The translations under genes and the position numbers were made by a program. Of a stretch of 64,000 bases of DNA, positions 54,974-64,000 are shown piece by piece (the stretch's first letter is position 1; each line of letters starts with the position of its first letter). The notes under the pieces are model-generated. The model searched no databases and was not told where the DNA came from. It worked only from the letters and a program-made list of their open reading frames with translations. The stretch is from Lentinus brumalis (lineage: Eukaryota; Basidiomycota; Agaricomycetes; Polyporales; Polyporaceae), in the NCBI GenBank assembly GCA_001792895.1, contig MARA01000001.1, positions 3,777,265 to 3,841,264 on the forward strand, in the 5' to 3' direction.

Positions 54974-56966
54974 TGGTCTTTGTCGGTCTATCCCCCTCAT
55001 CGTCACAGGCCCCAGCATCCTCACCTAGTCCCTCATCCCTTCTCTATCTCGATCATCTTCGTCGATTGTGACCTTTGGCATTTGTCGCTCATCGTCCATT
55101 GCTCGCCTTCATTCCAGACCTCATTTCCTTCACCCTCGTCGATCGTCGAAGCCCCGAAGTGTGATCATCTGCTCGTTGCCATGCTTCGAGGACTCATATC
55201 TCAGTGGGGAGGGAATGATGTGCATCATACCTGTCTGTGCCCGGATGTTGCGACCTCTTCGGACCTTCGAACGACTTCCAGCTGACTTCAATCATCATCA
55301 GCTTCGTCTTCGCCTTTCTCCTGCCTCTATCCTTCTTCCCTTGACCTCTTCAACACCCTTCTGAGCTGTTGTCAACCAGGAGCGAGTCGTACTGAACCTC
55401 TGCGAAGCCTAGCAAGTCATACCAAACCTCGGCGAAGCCTAGCGAGTCGTACCGAGCGACCTCTACTCATATTAATGCTGATTGACCTCAAGCATCCTGC
55501 ATCGACATGGTTCGACACAGTATCGCTCCTTCTCGCCTCATCTCTCGAACCGCTCCGGGTTGGGTTCACTTCGGTTTCAACAATCATCGGACAGACTTCT
55601 TCATCATTGCTTCGACTATGCTCTTCATCTTTGGTTTGTTTATCATCGTTCTACTATCTTCAGTTCATTTAGCATCGCCCTATTACCCTGCGACCCTTCT
55701 ACCCTTCATCATTCATCTCTGTGTCTATTCATAGTTCGACCTTTCGATGATCGAGTCTCTTCATCGTTTGACTTCGGTTCTATTTCGTTTGACATCGGCT
55801 GTTCTGTTATGTTCGACTTCAGCTCTATTCCTTTTGCTTCGTTAGTCTTTTCGTTCTTATGTTCGAGGCCCTTCGGTTCGTCGATCACATCATTAGTTCG
55901 TGATCATTGCGTGATGTGGTCTGTGCGCTCGGCGCTCATTCGATGTCTGTTGGTGCTCGTACGATGTGCTTCGTGTTCACTTCTTATTGGTCGCTCGCCA
56001 CTTAGTCATAGTTCAAATAGCGCTCGTAGTCGTTTGAGATATCATCGAGCGTCATGTACAGATTCTAGTAAGAGGCCCCCTTCCCTTCCCCCACCATCTA
56101 CACTCCGAATCAGACACCCTTTCCCCCTCTCTGTCATTGAGCTCTAGTTCGACATCGGTTCGAAGCTCCTTGACGTACAAGTCAGTCGTGCCAGAGTTGC
56201 ACCAAGTCTACAGTTGAGTCATATCGTCGGCTTCGAACTTCATCGTATTGTCGACAACGCCCAAGAAGGGTCCAGTCCGCTCAAGAGGAGCTTCGTTCGC
56301 TCAAGAAGAGCTTCGAGTCAGGCCTATCGTGGTCCCCATCGGTCTATCGTGACCCTCCAAGTCGACCTATCGTGGTCCCAAGTCGTCCAAGAAGGACAAC
56401 GTCGGTTCGCTTGCCCAAGAAGGGCTTTGAGTTGTCGAGCTTCGCGTCGCAGAGTCTTCGCACTTTGGCCAGTGTGCCTCGTGGATCCGTCGGTCCTACC
56501 CATCGCTAGTGAGCAGCATCGTTGAACATCCAACGCTCCCCCCTTTCCCTCGCACCCCCTTTCGCCTTCTTCCCTCCGCACTTTGAGCCCCCTCGACTCC
56601 GCAAAGCTCCGATGTTCGACCTGCTTCGCTCGACTGAGAATCGACTAGCCCACTCGCACCCTTTCAGGTTGGTTGTTAGTTTTTGATGGAATTTCCGCCT
56701 TCAGAGACGCAGCTACCGTATCAGCGGCGGTCTGTATGGTTGCAACAATCTTCAGTGGCCTTCGTTGACATTTGGTGTCGGACCACTCTTAGGTCGACCA
56801 ACGGGAGCGCAGGGCGCAGGGCAATTGGGCGCGGCGGGAACGGCGGGGTGGGTGTGGTTAGAATGCGGTGCACGGCGATTGGGTGGCACATCGGAATGAG
56901 TTCGCTGAGGTGTCAGGGAGGGCCGCAACCGTCGAGTCTTGGCGAGTCTGCCCTTCTGGCAGGACG
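54974..56966. other. CT-rich gene-free stretch with short direct repeats
   Basis: There are long pyrimidine-rich runs with ttcgac/ttcgtt words, as in the LTR-like piece at 26886-27590. Near 55380-55460 the phrase agcctagc(g/a)agtc(g/a)tacc recurs two to three times. No gag, pol or other domain is found. It could be LTR or 5' UTR material of an old retroelement. Confidence 0.4.
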
Positions 56967-57612
56967 TAGTGATGCAGGGTCCGGTCTGGTCCGGTCTTTT
57001 GACCCTTTTTGGTCAGGACCGGGACCAAGACCGAGACCGGACAGATCCAATTTTTTAGGACCGGGACCGGACCAAGCGCCTACTACAACCGGACTGAGAC
57101 CGCGGACCAGTCCAGGACCGATGGGCAGTCCGAACCGGTCCAGGACCGATGGGCAGTCCGAACCGGTCCCGGACATCCACCAAAATGGCTGGAAAAAAAT
57201 CAAAAGCACTCTACCAACTGGGCCATAATGCCTTTACATGTACTCAATACAAGCAGAATCTATTGACCTCTGACTGAGATAAGATAAGATGAGATAAGCG
57301 CGATCAAAAATGCGTAATCTGGGTCAACATAAGTCATCATAAGCTCATGAAATGGTCAAACAATCCACAAAACATTCAAATAAATTGAGAAAAATGGCGG
57401 AAAATAGGGGGAAAAATACCTGATATAATAGCAGTCCAGGACCGGTCCAGACCGGTCCAGGGCAGTCCTGAACGTTGCCCGAGGTAGCCAGGACCGGGAC
57501 CGGGACCGGGACCGGACTGATGTAGGACTGGACCAATATCAGTCCTAAATCAGTCCGGTCCCGGTCCTGGTGCGGTCCTGGACCGTTCCTAGGACTGGAC
57601 CCTGGAAGACTA
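56967..57612. mobile_element. Non-autonomous hAT element (MITE-like) with perfect 8-bp target duplication
   Basis: The left end reads tagtgatgcagggtccggtc and the right end, on the opposite strand, tagtcttccagggtccagtc (16 of 20 positions match). The element is flanked on both sides by gcaggacg (56959-56966 and 57613-57620), an exact 8-bp duplication as hAT elements make. Inside each end are many ggaccggg/ccggtcc subterminal repeats, including a doubled gaccgatgggcagtccgaac at 57117-57165. The 646 bases hold no transposase. It shares the TAGT start with the 5-kb hAT at 49050-54110 but not its subterminal repeats, so its helper is another element. Confidence 0.88.
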
Positions 57613-58051
57613 GCAGGACGTGATTGGTCGGCGGTGCACGTGGCGGTAGTTCGTACATAGTCTTGTCGTAGGCTTAGCAAGAAAATTGGATTCCCTTCTC
57701 CCCTCAGAGTTCAGATCTCACTTTGCCAACACTGTCACCTTTGCCGAGCTTTGAGCCCCGTTTGTCGCCTGCTCCGTGCTCTCTGCCATTATCGAACCTG
57801 CCGAAACTGTCGTATCATCACTGTTAAACCATCAAACCGCCTCCGTGAGCCCTTAGAACTCTCCCGTTCCCCTCCCCGTTAGCTGCAGCCCCACTGTCGT
57901 TGCTTTGGCGAAACCACACCCTCCGCTGACCATATCTGTCGGCTCGCCGCCGCGGTCCTAAAACCTATCCCTAGTTTGGTGGGAGCTGGGAGCTTGTCCT
58001 CGCTTTCACGCTTCGGTTGTGGGTTCTTTGTGGATTTTCCTCGCATAGATC
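57613..58051. other. Intergenic, nothing recognised
   Basis: This lies between the MITE-like element and the end of the minus-strand transposase remnant; no ORF with a domain. Confidence 0.35.
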
Positions 58052-59165
58052 CTATAGTCGGTGTATCAACATCTCAAGGCAGTCTTTGTGCATGTCGCAC
58101 CAGAGATGCTCGATGCACACATTGTGAAGCAACCTAGAAGTGACAACAATCAGCCTTGTCCATGAAAACACAGATGCAGCCTACCGTCCTCGGAGGAAGG
58201 CATGGGGAGCCTCTCCCCAGTGGTCAATCATCTTGTGCTCAATGTCATTGTTCTCAGTGCCATAGTCACCTCGAGCCTGGCTAGGCCAGCCATAGAACCT
58301 GATGGCGTCCATGAAGAGAGAACAGACTGCGTGAGCTCATTTGTTTGAGCAACAAACAATGTAGATGATGAGGCGAGAGAAGCCATCAATGCATCCATGA
58401 ACGTAGAAGCCCCAAGGGTGGAGCTTCACATTTCCGTCGATGTGCAAGAGGGCATTGGAGCCCCGGACCTTGTAGACACGTCGCTTGATGATCCCAGCCC
58501 ATCTGCCTAGATGTCAGCAAACTTGAGATAGGATAGAAGGCATGACATACCGAACAAGCACACCCATAGGGTCAACCCTCTGCATGCTTTCCTTGACATG
58601 AGCAAGGGAAACATGGATGCCACGTGACTCGAGATGACCATGTACAATGGTGGAACCAACAAAGGAATGCATGATCAAGATCTCAGCAACCACCTCATCG
58701 AGCTCATCGTCTGTAATGTCTGCATGCTCCGGATGAGCTGTAGACAATCCAGCACATTCGAGGTGATTGTAGAGAGTCCGACGAGCCACCCCCATTGCTG
58801 TAGCCACATTGTCCCACAAATTACCCAGATTGTGGAGCTGCTGGGCCCGAGCAAGATTGATGACATAGGCAGGACGCCCACGACCACCAGGAGTTGTACG
58901 AGGAACACGAGAGTTGGGAGGAGGAGGGGGAGACTCCAGGAACTCCTCAAGGGGAAGTAACAGGTGGGAGACATAGATGATGAGGTCCCATAACTCCTCA
59001 GGAGTTGCCAGAGGATCATGGAGATGAAGCATGATGTTATGGATGATGTGCAACTGCCTGACAATGCGCTTGACAGCTGGAACCTCAGCATTAGGCAGAG
59101 GATTGATGATAAACTGAGCCTCTGTGCAGATCCTGTGAGCCTCGATGTACGATGTAGAACTGAGT
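58052..59165 (-). pseudogene. DDE integrase-core transposase, interrupted by satellite and stop
   Basis: On the minus strand: an N-terminal helical part (LHIIHNIMLHLHDPLATPEE), a helix-turn-helix-like segment (LGNLWDNVATAMGVARRTLY) and the linker DITDDELDEVVAEILIMHSF. After an intron comes the integrase core: [93 protein letters not shown] and HNVCIEHLWCDMHKDCLEML with the stop at 58052. The Asp residues of HIDGN and GDYGTEN are kept. A TGA at 58337-58339 stands where the family normally has Arg after SNK, so CGA has probably become TGA. The 5' end runs into the minisatellite at about 59165 and no proper ATG remains. Confidence 0.75.
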
Positions 59166-61695
59166 GACAAGCACTTTGCATCTCTCAAATCTCACTCCGC
59201 GCTATGCACCTGTCAACATCCCGACAAGCACTATGCACCTGGCAACTTCAGAAAAGCGCTGTGCATCCCTCGCTATGTGCCTGTTGACGTCCCAACAAGC
59301 ACTGTGCATCAGTCAAATCTCACTCCGCGCTATGCACCTGTCAACTTCCCGACAAGCACTATGCGCCTGTTGACCTCCCGACAAGATGCGCCTGTTGACC
59401 TCCCGACAAGCACTGTGCATCAGTCAAATCTCACTCCGCGCTATGCACCTGTCAACTTCCCGACAAGCACTATGCGCCTGTTGACCTCCTGACAAGTGCT
59501 TTGCATCTCTCAAATCCCACTCGGCACTATGCACCTGTCAACATCCCGACAAGCACTATGCACCTGGCAACTTCAGAAAAGCGCTGTGCATCCCTCGCTA
59601 TGCGCCTGTTGACGTCCCGACAAGCACTGTGCATCAGTCAAATCTCGCTCCGCGCTATGCACCTGTCAACTTCCCGACAAGCACTATGTGCCTGTTGACC
59701 TCCCGACAAGCGCTTTGCATCTCTCAAATCCCACTCGGCACTATGCACCTGTCAACTTCCCGACAAGCACTATGCGCCTGTTGACCTCCCGACAAGCGCT
59801 TTGCATCTCTCAAATCTCACTCCGCGCTATGCACCTGTCAACTTCCCGACAAGCACTATGCGCCTGTTGACCTCCTGACAAGTGCTTTGCATCTCTCAAA
59901 TCCCACTCGGCACTATGCACCTGTCAACATCCCGACAAGCACTATGCACCTGGCAACTTCAGAAAAGCGCTGTGCATCCCTCGCTATGCGCCTGTTGACG
60001 TCCCGACAAGCACTGTGCATCAGTCAAATCTCGCTCCGCGCTATGCACCTGTCAACTTCCCGACAAGCACTATGCACCTGTTGACCTCCCGACAAGCGCT
60101 TTGCATCTCTCAAATCCCACTCGGCACTATGCACCTGTCAACTTCCCGACAAGCACTATGCGCCTGTTGACCTCCCGACAAGCGCTTTGCATCTCTCAAA
60201 TCTCACTCCGCGCTATGCACCTGTCAACTTCCCGACAAGCACTATGCGCCTGTTGACCTCCTGACAAGTGCTTTGCATCTCTCAAATCCCACTCGGCACT
60301 ATGCACCTGTCAACATCCCGACAAGCACTATGCACCTGGCAACTTCAGAAAAGCGCTGTGCATCCCTCGCTATGCGCCTGTTGACGTCCCGACAAGCACT
60401 GTGCATCAGTCAAATCTCACTCCGCGCTATGCACCTGTCAACTTCCCGACAAGCACTATGCGCCTGTTGACCTCCCGACAAGATGCGCCTGTTGACCTCC
60501 CGACAAGCACTGTGCATCAGTCAAATCTCACTCCGCGCTATGCACCTGTCAACTTCCCGACAAGCACTATGCGCCTGTTGACCTCCTGACAAGTGCTTTG
60601 CATCTCTCAAATCCCACTCGGCACTATGCACCTGTCAACATCCCGACAAGCACTATGCACCTGGCAACTTCAGAAAAGCGCTGTGCATCCCTCGCTATGC
60701 GCCTGTTGACGTCCCGACAAGCACTGTGCATCAGTCAAATCTCGCTCCGCGCTATGCACCTGTCAACTTCCCGACAAGCACTATGTGCCTGTTGACCTCC
60801 CGACAAGCGCTTTGCATCTCTCAAATCCCACTCGGCACTATGCACCTGTCAACTTCCCGACAAGCACTATGCGCCTGTTGACCTCCCGACAAGCGCTTTG
60901 CATCTCTCAAATCTCACTCCGCGCTATGCACCTGTCAACTTCCCGACAAGCACTATGCGCCTGTTGACCTCCTGACAAGTGCTTTGCATCTCTCAAATCC
61001 CACTCGGCACTATGCACCTGTCAACATCCCGACAAGCACTATGCACCTGGCAACTTCAGAAAAGCGCTGTGCATCCCTCGCTATGCGCCTGTTGACGTCC
61101 CGACAAGCACTGTGCATCAGTCAAATCTCGCTCCGCGCTATGCACCTGTCAACTTCCCGACAAGCACTATGCACCTGTTGACCTCCCGACAAGCGCTTTG
61201 CATCTCTCAAATCCCACTCGGCACTATGCACCTGTCAACTTCCCGACAAGCACTATGCGCCTGTTGACCTCCCGACAAGCGCTTTGCATCTCTCAAATCT
61301 CACTCCGCGCTATGCACCTGTCAACTTCCCGACAAGCACTATGCGCCTGTTGACCTCCTGACAAGTGCTTTGCATCTCTCAAATCCCACTCGGCACTATG
61401 CACCTGTCAACATCCCGACAAGCACTATGCACCTGGCAACTTCAGAAAAGCGCTGTGCATCCCTCGCTATGCGCCTGTTGACGTCCCGACAAGCACTGTG
61501 CATCAGTCAAATCTCACTCCGCGCTATGCACCTGTCAACTTCCCGACAAGCACTATGCGCCTGTTGACCTCCCGACAAGATGCGCCTGTTGACCTCCCGA
61601 CAAGCACTGTGCATCTCTCAAATCTCACTCTGCGCTATGCACCTGTCAACTTCCCGACAAGCACTATGCATCTGGCAACTTTCGGAAAAGCACTG
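59166..61695 (+). repeat. Higher-order minisatellite array 2 (1,097-base super-unit of 386+386+325)
   Basis: This is the same monomer family as array 1 (gcactatgcgcctgttgacc + tcccgacaa, gcgctttgcatctctcaaa). Identical blocks start at 59501, 59887, 60273, 60598, 60984 and 61370, so sub-units of 386, 386 and 325 bases repeat with a total period of 1,097; other blocks, such as 60401 and 61498, confirm it. The two 1,097-base copies look nearly identical, implying recent amplification or homogenisation. The ctgttgacc variant puts a TGA in one frame, so the open frames are short (about 65 codons) compared with array 1. Confidence 0.95.
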
Positions 61696-62424
61696 TGGGG
61701 GGGCTCCTCTTCCTGACACCACCATCACGGTCGGTTTTCCCACGGTCAATGGCACTTGGAGCTGCTATACCGTGTGGCGTATATACTAGCACCATGGAAT
61801 GCAAACGCAAATGACCTGCTTAATGTGCCAGCGTGCCGATGCAGACGTCGCGGAGGCCAGCCTCCCAATGAGATACGTCTCATTCCCGCCTGAGGGCGGC
61901 CTTGACTGTCCAAGCAAGACATCCCGCGGCTCAAGACCGCTCCCCAGAGCTTCTGGATGGAAGTAATCGCCAAGGCATCCCGCCCTCTAGGCACGAGGAG
62001 GCGCATAGCTATCGAGGAGGCCTGCAACCTGCTCGACACACACAGTTGGCCTCCAATATGCACAGACGAACATGGGCGCCTAGGAAGCGCCTAAAAGCAG
62101 GAACGTAAGATGTACGAGAGAGCGTCCCGCATCCCCCGAAGAGGACGTATCGGCACGCATAGGAAATGAACCCGCGCGGGACCCCGCCGACACCCCGGAA
62201 CGTATACCGTACCCGCGCCGTCTCGTGTTAACTGCGGCGCCCGTCGCGCCTGTCGCGCCCATATGGTCACGTGACCGCGTTTCGCAGATTTAGATACCCC
62301 ACGAACCGCAACAAGAGGCCCCTGCCTGCCTGCACCCCTCCACACTCCCACACCCACTTACGTGGACTCTTAGCATTAATACCCCGCACGCGATTTCAGC
62401 TCACGAACAACACGATTCATTACG
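61696..62424. other. Intergenic after the minisatellite
   Basis: A GC-rich stretch follows the array. A 105-codon minus-strand ORF at 61746-62063 has no domain. The missing 5' part of the transposase at 58052-59165 was looked for here on the minus strand and not found. Confidence 0.35.
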
Positions 62425-63051
62425 ATGCCATACGCCAACAAAGAAACACGGAATCGGCGGCGAAAGGAGCTGAGGCACCAGCTCCAAGACACTGCCGGTA
62501 CACAAGTAGAACAGAAACACCCCTCGATCCCACCACCCGCACAACCACAGCACCTCACCCTCTACGCACGGTGGTCGGGCACTGGGCACCCCACACCCAT
62601 GGCCTACAATGGAGAGGGAGGACACCACCAGTACGTGCTCACGATCCGCCCAACCAAGGAGATCAGAGTGGGACGCAGGGTCAAAATCCTCGCCCTTACG
62701 CCAATCGCATACTCCCAGCCGAACTCCCCGCTGAGCCAGTACGGCACGTACGACCCTCACATCGTCGGAAGAATTACAAGCATCACCAGGATGGAGGCGG
62801 AGGTCGAGGGAGAAGGGAAATCTACTGCGAAAACGATAATAAAAATCAGTAACGAGTGCCAAAACAACATGGTCGAAGGAGTGGTGATGCTAGCGCTAAA
62901 CGAGACGCCGGTAGACGGCAAGGCGCCGGAAGAGTCGGAGCACAGGGGACGGAGGAGAAGGTCCCATGCGGAACGCGGTGACACCGCACGCGGAGCCCCG
63001 TCGGAGCGCGGAGAAGGGACGAGACGCGGCCCGCCGGAATGCGGACAGTGA
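62425..63051 (+). CDS. Orphan ORF of 208 codons with basic ends
   Basis: It starts MPYANKETRNRRRKELRHQL. A central part looks like a folded beta-rich domain (YNGEGGHHQYVLTIRPTKEI, RVGRRVKILALTPIAYSQPN, YGTYDPHIVGRITSITRMEA, KTIIKISNECQNNMVEGVVM). It ends in a low-complexity Arg/Glu/Gly tail up to the stop at 63049-63051. No domain, signal or membrane segment is recognised. The tail overlaps a second plus-strand frame (62966-63415) of similar Arg-rich composition, so a frame change near 62970 is possible. It could be ORF1 of a retroelement or a lone gene; I cannot decide. Confidence 0.4.
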   Translation: MPYANKETRNRRRKELRHQLQDTAGTQVEQKHPSIPPPAQPQHLTLYARWSGTGHPTPMAYNGEGGHHQYVLTIRPTKEIRVGRRVKILALTPIAYSQPNSPLSQYGTYDPHIVGRITSITRMEAEVEGEGKSTAKTIIKISNECQNNMVEGVVMLALNETPVDGKAPEESEHRGRRRRSHAERGDTARGAPSERGEGTRRGPPECGQ

Positions 63052-64000
63052 GAGAATCACGGAGGTGACTCTCCGGTACACGCCGACATGGAGAGGCGTG
63101 GAGGCACGGAACAAAGTCCAGCGGGGAGGGACGGAGAGCGCGGATGGCAGACGGCCCGAGAACCGTCAGACCGCAAACGAAGGGCGGATACAAACGGAAC
63201 CACGCCATCCGACGAACGCGTGTGGCGGAAGAGACGATGCCCGTCGAGACGCACGACCCGGGGAGCCTACGAACAGGAGAGATCGGAAGACCGCAGCGTG
63301 GAACCTTGCCCCGTGGGCGGAGGCCCTGCACGCTAGCATCAGGCCATGGCCGAGCATAGCGTCCCAGCACAGTGAAGGAGAGAACTGTCAGCTCAGAAGC
63401 ATCCGTGCGACGTAATGACGCCCTACGATATCTATTCCCAGATCGTGTAAAGCTTAACATTTCGGGAGAACGCACTGACCTATCGCCAATGCAGACGCGA
63501 CACCTCCAACGCTGGGAGGCTGTACGGGGACGAGATCCAAAGGAATGTATGATCCGAGTGCGTGCGACGCACAGCCGACGACGACTGAGAGCCGAGTGCT
63601 GCCCTTCGAGCAACTGCAGATGACCACGTGAAAACGAGCGACACTGACGCAGATGGGACAAGGAGACAGTACAGTTAGCAGCTGGCATCGCAAGATGTGA
63701 AGGAAGCGCGGACGCTGCGCAATACACGTACGGAGACAGAATCGGGACGACTCTGAGCAGAAAGAGCGAAGGCTGGTAACTCTGCGCGCACGCGCGATGC
63801 AATAGGACCAATCGCGTGCTGGGGAACAGCCTGGAACACCGAGGACCGTCTTGCCAATAGCCTAATCGACGTGAGAACGTGCACCTCGAGATGCACGTCG
63901 GCGCAAAACTGAAACTCACCTAGAAGGGCGAGAAAAGCTCGCCACAGTACGCGGTTTGGAGGCGCAATGAGACAGATTGGAAGGCCGCGTGCGAGAGTGT
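63052..64000. other. Purine-rich stretch, no supported gene
   Basis: The plus strand is rich in A and G, which leaves a 357-codon minus-strand frame (62846-63919) free of stops. Its Arg/Ser/Leu/Pro-heavy translation has no domain, so I treat it as a composition effect. Confidence 0.4.

Noticed and set aside
59145..61789. Repeated ORFs of about 65 codons in array 2
   Set aside because: Same reason: identical copies spaced by the repeat period, each ended by the TGA in ctgttgacc.
62846..63919. 357-codon minus-strand ORF
   Set aside because: Antisense to purine-rich DNA, no domain, Arg/Ser/Leu-heavy; explained by composition.

Overview
The window looks like nuclear DNA of a filamentous basidiomycete, most likely an agaricomycete. 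It has GC-rich genes cut by many introns of about 50-65 bases with GT..AG borders, mushroom-type gene families (HET-domain, Kre9/KNH-like, hAT, BED-finger and DDE-integrase genes), and a complete DNA polymerase epsilon gene of fungal type. I name no species. There is no operon structure.

The left arm (1-20,000) is a gene-dense euchromatic block. It holds a convergent pair of Kre9/KNH-like secreted wall proteins (the + strand copy appears frame-broken), a stand-alone hydantoinase-B half of 5-oxoprolinase (-), a UBR7-type ubiquitin ligase (+), a lysine/alanine-rich chromatin-type basic protein (+), the catalytic subunit of DNA polymerase epsilon (-, about 7.2 kb), an acetoin/diacetyl-reductase-like short-chain dehydrogenase (-) and glucosamine-6-phosphate N-acetyltransferase (-). 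Most are housekeeping functions: replication, glutathione-cycle-like chemistry, the N-degron pathway and UDP-GlcNAc synthesis for chitin.

From 20,000 to 31,000 the DNA changes to repeats. An AT-rich, diverged tandem repeat with a period near 180 bases leads into a 2.6-kb higher-order minisatellite. This is followed by a decayed LINE-type retrotransposon, a probable solo LTR, a hAT relic, an inverted LINE 3' fragment and another hAT relic.

The middle (31,000-49,000) is sparse and damaged. It contains a neat four-exon small-protein gene, a 5'-truncated IML2-like pseudogene, a HET-domain gene, the N-terminal half of an MFS transporter, a RING/coiled-coil gene and several orphan ORFs.

The right arm (49,000-62,000) holds a 5.06-kb hAT element with matching terminal inverted repeats. 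Its transposase is frame-damaged, yet behind it sits a second, open, cleanly spliceable ORF. Next come a LINE 3' end with an A-tail, a 646-bp non-autonomous hAT element with a perfect 8-bp target-site duplication, a broken DDE-integrase-like transposase, and a second higher-order array of the same minisatellite family, which cuts into that transposase. An orphan 208-codon ORF ends the window.

All calls are from reading the sequence. Exon borders were inferred by hand from splice signals and reading-frame continuity.
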